Shown here: piece after piece, positions 57,422-64,000 of the stretch | Numbering within the stretch: position 1 is the first letter of the stretch | How the letters are laid out: the number at the start of each line of letters is the position of its first letter | NCBI GenBank assembly: GCA_963664365.1 | Contig: OY761144.1 | Coordinates: 2,852,001-2,916,000 of the forward strand | Length of the DNA: 64,000 nucleotides | Origin: VXRN01 sp963664365 | GTDB lineage: Bacteria; Chloroflexota; Dehalococcoidia; Lucifugimonadales; UBA1123 | Direction: 5' to 3' | Made by a program: the position numbers and the translations under genes | Notes under the pieces: generated by a model | What the model was told of the DNA's origin: nothing | The model's database searches: none | What the model saw: the letters and a program-made list of their open reading frames with translations, nothing else

Positions 57422-58741
57422 CTACTCCCCCTCCGTCCTTCGCAGCCACACCTCGTCTCTGACCGACGTGCGGCGCTTGAGGCGGGTGTGGAGTAGGTCT
57501 TGGGCCTTGTCGAAACGTTCGGCGCGGATGTAGGACTCTAGGATGGTGTCCTCAAAGACTTCGCGTTGGGCGTGGCTGCCTCCTAGCCGGGGCAGTTGGC
57601 CTATGAGTCCGTCTAGGTGGTCGGCGGCATCGTCGTAGGCGCCGTGGGCGAAGGCGTCGATTCCCTTTGTGAGGGGCGCCATGACCTCGGTGGCGAGCGC
57701 GCTGCCGTCGGCGGAGAGGTCGTCGAGTCCTGAGATCAGCCGGCCCATCTCGTCGGTGAATCCTCCGCCGGCGAATGTGAGTGCGGCGTGGGCGTCTCTG
57801 AATCCGGGTCCGGGCTTTTCGGCGGCTGGTCGGGCGATTTCAAGGACTTCGTCCCAGGGGCCGGCTTGGCCGTCGCCGTATATCTTCATGCGCCACATGA
57901 GGGAGGCGCTGTCGGCGAGTGAGCCGATGTTTTTCTTTATGACGGTGGGCCTGATGTGGCCTTCGTATAGGGTGACGGCGTTTTGGGGCCGTCCGGTGGC
58001 AAGTTGGAAGAGGGCCTGGTGCCATGAGAGGTGTACGTTGAATGGGCCTCGACGGTCGTAGCCGTCTAGCCAGTCTCCGAGGAAGTCCGAGCCGCCGTCG
58101 GGGTCGCCGGTTTCGAAGAAGACGTGTGCGACGGAGTGGGACGCGTTGGCGTTGTCGGGCCTGAGGTCGAGGGAGCGCTGGGCGTATTTCAGGGAGTCGC
58201 CGTAGTATCCGGTCTCGTGGTGGGCGAAGGCGTACTGTCCGAGGAATGCCCAGTCTTCGCCGTAGTCGGACTTGAGGGTCTTGAGCATGGCCAGAAGCTC
58301 GTCCGGGAAGTTGGGGATGCCCGCGCCGCTGCATCCGAGAATGAGGAGGCGGTTGGCGAGCCTGACCATGAGCATGTCTCGCGGGAACTCGGCGAGGTGC
58401 TCTCGGATGAGCCTGAGGGCCTTGACGTTGTCGCCCTGGATGATGAGGTCGATGGCGTCTATGTGCTGTCGTTCGCGCCTGGTGACGCTGACGGCGAGGG
58501 TCTTTGTGTGGGCGATCTTCCGCTTGGCTCCGGGCACGTCGTTGCGGTACATGGTGAGAAGAGCGTCGGCGGCGTGGGCGATGGCGAGTCCGTCATCGGC
58601 CTTGATGGCCTGGGCGAAGGCGAGCTCAGGTCCGTAGATCTGGGCGAGAAAGCGGTCGAGACCCTCGACGTAGTGGTCGGCGGCGTCGGCGGACTCGGTG
58701 GTGAGGGGAAGGTCGTATCGGTCTGTGGCGGTGGCGCTCAT
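57422..58741 (-). CDS. TTC38-like tetratricopeptide-repeat protein
   Basis: This 439-residue protein has helical repeats, including YGEDWAFLGQYAFAHHETGYY, then GDSLKYAQRSLDLRPDNANA, SHSVAHVFFETGDPDGGSDF, and LSWHQALFQLATGRPQNAVT. The arrangement and motifs match TTC38 (TPR protein 38) relatives, whose function in bacteria is unknown. No signal sequence or catalytic site is visible. It stands between the methyltransferase island and a coiled-coil gene, on the minus strand. Confidence 0.8.
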   Translation of the reverse strand: MSATATDRYDLPLTTESADAADHYVEGLDRFLAQIYGPELAFAQAIKADDGLAIAHAADALLTMYRNDVPGAKRKIAHTKTLAVSVTRRERQHIDAIDLIIQGDNVKALRLIREHLAEFPRDMLMVRLANRLLILGCSGAGIPNFPDELLAMLKTLKSDYGEDWAFLGQYAFAHHETGYYGDSLKYAQRSLDLRPDNANASHSVAHVFFETGDPDGGSDFLGDWLDGYDRRGPFNVHLSWHQALFQLATGRPQNAVTLYEGHIRPTVIKKNIGSLADSASLMWRMKIYGDGQAGPWDEVLEIARPAAEKPGPGFRDAHAALTFAGGGFTDEMGRLISGLDDLSADGSALATEVMAPLTKGIDAFAHGAYDDAADHLDGLIGQLPRLGGSHAQREVFEDTILESYIRAERFDKAQDLLHTRLKRRTSVRDEVWLRRTEGE

Positions 58742-58791
58742 GTCTGCCCCCTGTTGTGCGGTGGTGTTGTGCGGGGTTCGGCGACGGCTAT

Positions 58792-59169
58792 TTAGCCAAG
58801 TATGATGGCGAGGATAGCGGTGGCGACTGAAATGGCACCTATAATCACTGCAACCCCGGCGAAAACCGTGATCCTGATTTCCTTGCTGAGAGCGTCAAGT
58901 CGGGCATCGGTCTGGGAGTGGTGCGCAGTTATGTCGGAGCGTATAGCGTCGATCCGGCCATTGACGTTGTCTATCTGCGTGGTCATGTCAGAGCGTAGGT
59001 TTTCAATCTGATTGGTCAGGTCGGAGCGGAGTCGGTCCAAGCTGTGTACCAAGCCTTCGTATCGCCGGTCTAGGCTTTCTAGCTGGCGGTCGACGCGCTC
59101 GTATGCGCCCTCCAGCCGAGCGACTCTGCTTGCAATCTCGGGTAGGTCCTCTGTCTCGGTGGTCATCAA
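58792..59169 (-). CDS. Coiled-coil protein with C-terminal membrane anchor
   Basis: This 125-residue protein consists of a long coiled coil (about residues 10-95; ASRVARLEGAYERVDRQLES, then repeats of LRSDLTNQIEN-type heptads) and a C-terminal hydrophobic helix (VFAGVAVIIGAISVATAILA). This layout resembles tail-anchored or DUF1640-like proteins. Function unknown. Two adjacent ATGs exist, and AGGAGG-like GAGGA lies just upstream. A second coiled-coil protein with a similar LKSD pattern is encoded at 60297-61034. Confidence 0.7.
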   Translation of the reverse strand: MMTTETEDLPEIASRVARLEGAYERVDRQLESLDRRYEGLVHSLDRLRSDLTNQIENLRSDMTTQIDNVNGRIDAIRSDITAHHSQTDARLDALSKEIRITVFAGVAVIIGAISVATAILAIILG

Positions 59170-59286
59170 GTCCTCCTAGTCTGCACCATGTTACCACAAA
59201 CGGGGCCGTCTGTTGATGCGGACATTTGGCGGCTGGGATACAATAGGGCCGTCGGCAGTCAGTCTAGTCGTTGGAGAGGTGTCGAG

Positions 59287-60252
59287 TTGCCAAAGTTTGT
59301 TTTCATGCCTCCGCAGGACGATGAGAGCGCTATGTTCGCCGCCCGCCTGGCGGACACGGTACCGGAGTACGATGTTGTGTCGCCAGAGTCGGACGAGGAG
59401 GCATTGGAAGAAATCCGAGATGCGGACTCGGTGTATGGGTGGGTTCCGCCGGATGCGCTGAAGGTCGCGGAAAAGCTGCGCTGGATGCAGAGTGCGCAAG
59501 CAGGGCCGTTCTATGGCTTCTACTACGACGAGCTGATCGCGCACCCTCTGACGATATGCAATCCGCGGGGCATCTACTTCGACCATATCGCGCACCACAT
59601 CATGATGTTCGTGTTCGCGCTGTCGCGTGGTCTTCCGTGGTATATGGAAGCGCAGCGCCAAAGGGTGTGGGACGTGGACGCGCGCCGGTCGCCGTACGTG
59701 TTCCTCGGGGACTCGACGGCGCTGATCAACGGGGTGGGCGGCATCGGCCACGAGACGGCGAGGCTGTGTAACGAACTTGGCATGGAGGTGATCGGAATTG
59801 AGCCGAGGCGGGAGTACGATCTGCCTTACGTGGAGTTTCATACGCCGGACGAGCTGGACGAGGCGCTGCCGAGGGCGGACTTCGTGATCACGACGGTCCC
59901 TCACACGCCGGAGACTGAGGGGCTGTTCGACGCGGCGCGGTTCAGGCTGATGAAGGACTCGGCGTACTTCATCAACATCGGGCGCGGGAAGGTGTGCCGG
60001 ATCGACGACCTGGCGGACGCGGTTGAAAGCGGAGAGATCGCGGGCGCGGGCCTGGACGTCTTCGAGGAGGAGCCGCTGCCGTCGGAGCACAAGCTGTGGG
60101 GTCTGCCGAACGTGCTGATGACGCCGCACATAGCGGTGAAGGACGCTGAGAATATCCCGGAGCGGCGTTTCGCGGTCTTGCTGGAGAACGCTCGCCGGTT
60201 CCTGAACGACGAGCCGCTGACGAACGTGGTGGACAAGGAGAGGTGGTACTAG
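59287..60252 (+). CDS. D-2-hydroxyacid dehydrogenase family protein
   Basis: This ~321-residue NAD(P)-dependent dehydrogenase starts at TTG 59287, chosen because GGAGAGGT lies at 59272-59279. The open frame upstream to 59188 overlaps the divergent promoter. The nucleotide motif is NGVGGIGHETARLC, and other features are VPHTPETEGLF, NIGRGKVCRIDDL and AGLDVFEEEPLP with catalytic His in MTPHIAV. The acid substrate is unknown. It lies divergent from the coiled-coil gene. Confidence 0.92.
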   Translation: MPKFVFMPPQDDESAMFAARLADTVPEYDVVSPESDEEALEEIRDADSVYGWVPPDALKVAEKLRWMQSAQAGPFYGFYYDELIAHPLTICNPRGIYFDHIAHHIMMFVFALSRGLPWYMEAQRQRVWDVDARRSPYVFLGDSTALINGVGGIGHETARLCNELGMEVIGIEPRREYDLPYVEFHTPDELDEALPRADFVITTVPHTPETEGLFDAARFRLMKDSAYFINIGRGKVCRIDDLADAVESGEIAGAGLDVFEEEPLPSEHKLWGLPNVLMTPHIAVKDAENIPERRFAVLLENARRFLNDEPLTNVVDKERWY

Positions 60253-60296
60253 GGGGCTGATAGGGTACAATGGTAGTTCAAGGATGGTGGACTGCT

Positions 60297-61034
60297 ATGA
60301 CTACAATGAACACAGTAGAAGATTTCCTTAGGATCATGCGTGATCGCCCGGACGTGCGGGAGGCGGTGCGGCGCGAGATTTTGTCTGATGAACTGCTTGC
60401 CCTGCCCCAGATCGTAGCCGAGATTGGGGCGATGGTGCGGGAATCGCAGAGAGTTCAAGGGGAGCACACCACGAGGCTGGGGAGACTCGAGGGCGACGTG
60501 ACGGTTCTCAAGTCGGATGTGGCGACGCTGAAGTCTGACATGGTGGAGGTCAAGTCGGATATCAAGGACCTCCAGACCAAGGTAGGGGGCCTCATAGGGT
60601 CTGACTTGGAGCGGAGGCTTCCTACCCTGCTGCCGCCTCTCCTCAGTCAGAGGCTCGATCTCAGGCGCACGCGCCTCGTCTATACACCCGGACTGCTTTC
60701 GGCTCTGGATTCGAGTTTCATGTCCAGCGTCGAAGACGCGGCGGACGAGGCGAGAATCGCGGACTGGCAAGAAGACAGGCTCAGGGTCACTGACCTGATT
60801 CTCCGCGCACGGCGGAAGGCTGGAGGAGCCGAGGTCTGGATCGCTGTCGAAGCGTCGGGCACGATCGGCCGGAGTGACATCGCGAGGTCTTCGGAGTCGG
60901 CAGCGGCACTGCGGGCGGCGTTTGAGGAAGACGCGGTCGCGGTTGTCGTCGGATACCGGATTCGAGAAGAGGAACATGCACAGGCCGATTCGGGCGGGGT
61001 AAATGTGTTGGTCGTGGAGGAGCCTTCGGGGTAG
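60297..61034 (+). CDS. Coiled-coil protein with possible PD-(D/E)XK-like C-terminal domain
   Basis: This ~245-residue protein has a helical N-terminus (TVEDFLRIMRDRPDVREAVR), a coiled coil at ~55-105 (LEGDVTVLKSDVATLKSDMV, then EVKSDIKDLQTKV), and a C-terminal domain. The latter has DLILRARRKAGGAEVWIAVE, ASGTIGRSDIARSSESAAAL and AVVVGYRIREEEHAQ. The C-terminal pattern (Asp, then VEAS, then VVG) is like nuclease-fold domains in Chloroflexota and cyanobacterial proteins, but EAS lacks the usual lysine. ATG 60297 was chosen as start over 60270. Function unknown. Confidence 0.65.
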   Translation: MTTMNTVEDFLRIMRDRPDVREAVRREILSDELLALPQIVAEIGAMVRESQRVQGEHTTRLGRLEGDVTVLKSDVATLKSDMVEVKSDIKDLQTKVGGLIGSDLERRLPTLLPPLLSQRLDLRRTRLVYTPGLLSALDSSFMSSVEDAADEARIADWQEDRLRVTDLILRARRKAGGAEVWIAVEASGTIGRSDIARSSESAAALRAAFEEDAVAVVVGYRIREEEHAQADSGGVNVLVVEEPSG

Positions 61035-61074
61035 TGGATGCTAGGCACATAGTCGATTCTTACGAGGTTTCCCA

Positions 61075-62226
61075 ATGAAAATCACATCTGTAACGCCCGT
61101 GCCCGTTTCGGCCGGAACGGCATCCGGGGTTCGCAACTACATGCTCGTCAAGATAGAGACGGACGAGGGCATCACCGGATGGGGTGAGGCGACATCCGGG
61201 CCGATGGCCGTGGCCACGATGGTCGAGGAGTTCGGCCAGCAGCTAATCGGCCAGGACCCGGGACGCATCGAGCAGCACTGGCAGACGCTGTACCACCACT
61301 TCCACGTTCGGGGCGGCGTGGTGCAGATGTCGGCGATCAGCGGCATAGAGATCGCGCTGTGGGACATCAAGGGCAAGGCGCTCGGCGCTCCTGTGTATGA
61401 GTTGCTGGGAGGTCCGATGCGGGAGAGGATCTGGTGCTACGGACGCTGGGACGGCGCGACGCCGGAGGCGGCTGTGGAGCGCGCGCTGAGCTTCACCGAG
61501 CAGGGCATCACCGCGCTGAAGGGCGACCCTTTCGACCACCGGGGCCTGTTCATCCCGATAGAGGCGGAGCGAATGGCGGTCAAGAAGCTGGAGGCCGTCC
61601 GGGAAGCTGTTGGGGACGACGTGGAGCTTCTGGTGGAGGTGCACGGACGGCTTGCGCCGTCGGACGCGATCAGGATCGGCAACGCGATGGAGCCGTATCG
61701 TCCGTTTGTGTACGAGGAGCCGGTGCCACCGCAGAACATCGACGCGCTGCAGCGGGTGGCGGAGTCGGTCTCAATCCCGATTGCCACCGGCGAGCGGCTG
61801 TACACTAAGTGGGACTACGCGGATCTGCTGAGCCGGCAAATTGTCGCGATGATCCAGCCGGACATCGTCCAGGGCGGCGGCATCTCGGAGTTGAAGAAGA
61901 TCGCCGCGATGGCCGAGGCGCACTACGTAGGGTTCCAGCCACACAATCCATACGGACCGCTATGCACCATAGCGTCGCTGCACTTGGACGCTTGCGTGCC
62001 GAACTTCATGATCCAAGAGGGAGGGTTACATCCCTGGTTCCAGGATGTCTCCTTCGGCAACTTCCCCAAGCAGAAGGACGGCTTCCTGCCGCTGCCGGAG
62101 GGTCCGGGTCTTGGCATTGAGATAGATGAGGACTATGTGAAGTCCAACCCGTGGCGAGACGACGCCGATGTCTGGAGAGCCTCGACCGGTAGTGTCGCCT
62201 CCAAGCAGGATACGAACTGGTCTTAG
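61075..62226 (+). CDS. Enolase-superfamily sugar-acid dehydratase (galactonate dehydratase-like)
   Basis: This 383-residue mandelate racemase/muconate lactonizing enzyme has an N-terminal capping domain to ~115 and a TIM-barrel domain. Metal ligands are Glu188 (VEVHGR; many galactonate dehydratases have Asp here), Glu214/Glu215 (YEEPVPP) and Glu240 (GERLY). His190 and His290 (QPHNPYGP) fit the base/acid roles of the GalD-type group. These enzymes dehydrate acid sugars. The actual substrate is not settled by sequence. It precedes nudC by 19 bases. Confidence 0.9.
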   Translation: MKITSVTPVPVSAGTASGVRNYMLVKIETDEGITGWGEATSGPMAVATMVEEFGQQLIGQDPGRIEQHWQTLYHHFHVRGGVVQMSAISGIEIALWDIKGKALGAPVYELLGGPMRERIWCYGRWDGATPEAAVERALSFTEQGITALKGDPFDHRGLFIPIEAERMAVKKLEAVREAVGDDVELLVEVHGRLAPSDAIRIGNAMEPYRPFVYEEPVPPQNIDALQRVAESVSIPIATGERLYTKWDYADLLSRQIVAMIQPDIVQGGGISELKKIAAMAEAHYVGFQPHNPYGPLCTIASLHLDACVPNFMIQEGGLHPWFQDVSFGNFPKQKDGFLPLPEGPGLGIEIDEDYVKSNPWRDDADVWRASTGSVASKQDTNWS

Positions 62227-62245
62227 GTCGAACCAAGAACGCCTC

Positions 62246-63169
62246 ATGTCCTACCCTCCCCACGTATTCGCCGATAACCCGCTGGACAGAGGCGACGTCC
62301 AGCGTCGGGATGAAGTCTGGCTGAGAGAGAGCGCCAATGACCCGGAGAGCCGGTTTCTGGTGATGCCTGAGCTGGACGTGCCTTTGGACGACGGCCACGA
62401 GCCGACGCTGAGCTGGCTGGCTCCGAGGGACATCAAATGGTTCGGCGTGGACGGCGAGCCGGTGTTTCTGGGTCTCATGGACGGCGTCGCGCACTTCGCG
62501 GTGTACGTGCCCGCTTCCAGCGGCGCGGCGGCGCGGCTGAGGTCGGACGACTCGATCCGGTTCGCAGACGCGAGGTCGGCGGCCAGTTTTCTCATCGGGC
62601 GCGAGACGGGCATCGTGGCGCAGGCGCGAGCTCAGCTCGACTGGCACAACCGTCACGGGTTCTGCTCGGTCTGCGGTCATCGGACTGAGATGGGGCGCGG
62701 CGGTCACGTGCGCAAGTGTCCGGCGTGCAACGCGGAGCACTTCCCGCGCACAGATCCGGTGGCGATCATGCTGGTGCATAATGGGGAACACTGTCTGCTG
62801 GGACAGTCTAGGGGGCGACTTTCTCAGATGAGAATGTACTCCGCGCTCGCCGGTTTCATGGACCAGGGTGAGTCTATCGAGGAGGCAGTTGCCAGGGAGG
62901 TCAGGGAAGAGGCAGGGATTGAGATCAAAAATGTCCGGTACCACTCTTCGCAGCCGTGGCCATTCCCGTCGTCTCTGATGATCGGATGTCACGCGGAGGC
63001 GGCGACTACGGACATCCATATAGACGACGAGGAGATGACGGACGTCCAGTGGTTCGAGCGTGATGATGTTCTTCTTGCTCTTGAGGGCAGAAGTCGCGAC
63101 CTGGCAGTGCCACAGCCGATGGCCATCGCGCACCACCTGATAAAGACGTGGGCGTATGGCGAGGTCTGA
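62246..63169 (+). CDS. nudC: NAD(+) diphosphatase (NADH pyrophosphatase) with Nudix fold
   Basis: This 307-residue protein starts at ATG 62246. The frame is open 26 codons upstream but there overlaps the dehydratase gene. An N-terminal NUDIX-like domain precedes a zinc ribbon with cysteines 140, 143, 158 and 161. The Nudix box runs from GFMDQGESIEEAV to REVREEAGIE (203-225). The SQPWPFPSSLM motif (235-245) is diagnostic for NADH pyrophosphatases, some of which decap NAD-RNA. The length is normal. Confidence 0.96.
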   Translation: MSYPPHVFADNPLDRGDVQRRDEVWLRESANDPESRFLVMPELDVPLDDGHEPTLSWLAPRDIKWFGVDGEPVFLGLMDGVAHFAVYVPASSGAAARLRSDDSIRFADARSAASFLIGRETGIVAQARAQLDWHNRHGFCSVCGHRTEMGRGGHVRKCPACNAEHFPRTDPVAIMLVHNGEHCLLGQSRGRLSQMRMYSALAGFMDQGESIEEAVAREVREEAGIEIKNVRYHSSQPWPFPSSLMIGCHAEAATTDIHIDDEEMTDVQWFERDDVLLALEGRSRDLAVPQPMAIAHHLIKTWAYGEV

Positions 63170-63184
63170 GTCAGACCTACGTGC

Positions 63185-63607
63185 CTAAGGCTCGTGGACA
63201 TACCAAGGTTCTTCAGAGGAGACCACTTTGGCCGCTCTGGTTCTCAACTCATCATCCAGAGTAACCAAGACCGCGTTCCTCATCACCGCTACCGCGACGT
63301 AGGTGGCATCGGCGCCCCTAAGTTTGAGGGAGGCTGCAAGTTCAGCGCTCCTCTGAGCGAAGTCGATATCCATTGAGATAAGGGAGACTTCCCGCAGGGT
63401 AGCAATTTGACTAGCCGCCGCCTGACCGAATTGGATATTACCAGTACGGCGCGCAATCGGGCCTGCAACCTCGGGCAATACGATTGCCGGCACAAAGATT
63501 GGGACTCTCCTTGAGATTACCTCGAATATCCAGCGACTAGATCGGAAGTGGTGGGTATCTTCCGCTACGTACCGGGCGACCCAAACGCTGGCGTCGATGA
63601 CGAACAC
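63185..63607 (-). CDS. PIN-domain toxin (VapC-like)
   Basis: This 140-residue PIN protein has Asp5 in MFVIDASVWVA, a Glu in VLPEVAGPIA, an Asp in RGADATYVAVAV, and LDDELRTRA. It lies one base downstream of a Phd-like antitoxin gene on the same strand, completing a type II pair. It converges on nudC. Confidence 0.9.
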   Translation of the reverse strand: MFVIDASVWVARYVAEDTHHFRSSRWIFEVISRRVPIFVPAIVLPEVAGPIARRTGNIQFGQAAASQIATLREVSLISMDIDFAQRSAELAASLKLRGADATYVAVAVMRNAVLVTLDDELRTRAAKVVSSEEPWYVHEP

Positions 63608-63608
63608 G

Positions 63609-63872
63609 CTAGAGTTCTCGGCGTCCTTCGCGGACGGCTTCTACTGCTGAAACCCCTGCAGGCCAATGCTCGGAGATCTCTTCCGCCAGTTTGTCCATGC
63701 GTGCCCATGTGGCCTTAAGGTTGCGTAGCCTCTCCTCTTCGGTGATGACGGGTACGATCTGGGCGATGGCGTCTCCCCTGTAGGTCACTTCTATCGTTTC
63801 TTTGTTTTCACGCACTCTCTTTAGGATGGCGCTGGCATCCCGCTTCAACTGTTTGATCCCGACCTTTTCCAT
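63609..63872 (-). CDS. Phd/YefM-family antitoxin
   Basis: This 87-residue protein begins MEKVGIKQLKRDASAILKRV, then RENKETIEVTYRGDAIAQIV, the standard Phd/YefM DNA-binding domain. An acidic C-terminal tail would bind the PIN toxin encoded immediately downstream. GAGGACGCGAG precedes the ATG. No operator is identified. Confidence 0.9.
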   Translation of the reverse strand: MEKVGIKQLKRDASAILKRVRENKETIEVTYRGDAIAQIVPVITEEERLRNLKATWARMDKLAEEISEHWPAGVSAVEAVREGRREL

Positions 63873-63963
63873 CTCGCGTCCTCCACGAAGGTAGTCACCG
63901 AAGTAGTCACATTATGGCATACGTCAAGAGCCGGTTGCAACGACAGGCCCGGATGGGCGCGTT

Positions 63964-64000
63964 CTAGCGGGCTATGTAGCCGCCGTCTATGACCAACTCG
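63964..64000 (-). CDS. C-terminal end of an SDR-family protein, cut by window edge
   Basis: On the minus strand the last bases of the window read ELVIDGGYIAR followed by TAG. VDGGY-A-R/T is the usual C-terminal end of classical short-chain dehydrogenases. Only 11 residues are visible, so the call rests on this motif. Confidence 0.55.
   Translation of the reverse strand, partial: ELVIDGGYIAR

Overview
The window reads as a bacterial chromosome segment of fairly high GC, most plausibly from an uncultivated Chloroflexota lineage of the SAR202/Dehalococcoidia type. This placement is inferred from gene content: a dipeptide-type binding protein with a long VPGETV-repeat stalk, paired class III CoA-transferases, an enolase-superfamily dehydratase, CO-dehydrogenase-like flavin and iron-sulfur subunits, hopanoid genes, and many small palindromic dispersed repeats. 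No rRNA or other phylogenetic marker is present to prove it.

Layout. 1-6.7 kb: a cut-off nuclease gene, an antitoxin/MazF-type toxin pair, and the carbamoyl-phosphate synthase genes carA and carB with a VapBC module between them. 6.9-7.9 kb: a protein with two diverged copies of a ~40-residue unit, paralogous to the gene beside a phage terminase at 41-42 kb. 8.2-13.5 kb: hopanoid genes (hpnH-like radical SAM enzyme, squalene-hopene cyclase) with a DUF2283/DUF4258 pair between them and a convergent cytochrome P450. 14-18.2 kb: ilvD, whose first codons are copied as a 46-bp direct repeat 2.36 kb away. Between the copies lies a tandem family of small exported proteins. 18.3-23.6 kb: a histidine phosphatase, a fumarase-superfamily lyase, two class III CoA-transferases and HicAB. 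23.8-26.6 kb: tRNA-Ser(UGA) and a plant-type leucine-rich-repeat protein. 26.7-32.3 kb: an SDR and a peptide-type ABC importer (SBP, DppB, DppC; no ATPase genes here). 32.6-37.5 kb: a 14-helix MFS exporter, a TlpA-like thioredoxin, an RHH protein and a ThDP enzyme. 37.5-39.7 kb: a proteasome-fold gene split by an IS630-family element. 40-43.4 kb: an isolated terminase large subunit, its paired small protein, and a 318-bp tandem repeat array. 43.4-46.6 kb: a three-gene ABC-2 exporter. 46.6-49.4 kb: a PIN/RHH toxin pair and sucCD. 49.5-52.5 kb: a histidine kinase and coxM/coxS-like genes without coxL. 53.4-57.3 kb: a likely horizontally acquired island with a RelA/SpoT-domain protein, an NA37 nucleoid-associated protein, Vsr and a cytosine-5 methyltransferase. 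57.4-64 kb: a TTC38-like protein, two coiled-coil proteins around a hydroxyacid dehydrogenase, a galactonate-dehydratase-like enzyme, NudC, Phd/PIN, and the tail of an SDR.

Two themes recur. Toxin-antitoxin-type modules are frequent (six recognisable pairs, plus an orphan RHH protein), and one sits inside a biosynthetic operon. Dispersed repeats fill intergenic regions and appear to have entered the low-complexity linkers of the two terminase-associated paralogs. The most system-like candidates are the RelA/SpoT-NA37-Vsr-methyltransferase island, the paralog/repeat/terminase association, and the 46-bp-flanked cassette at ilvD.
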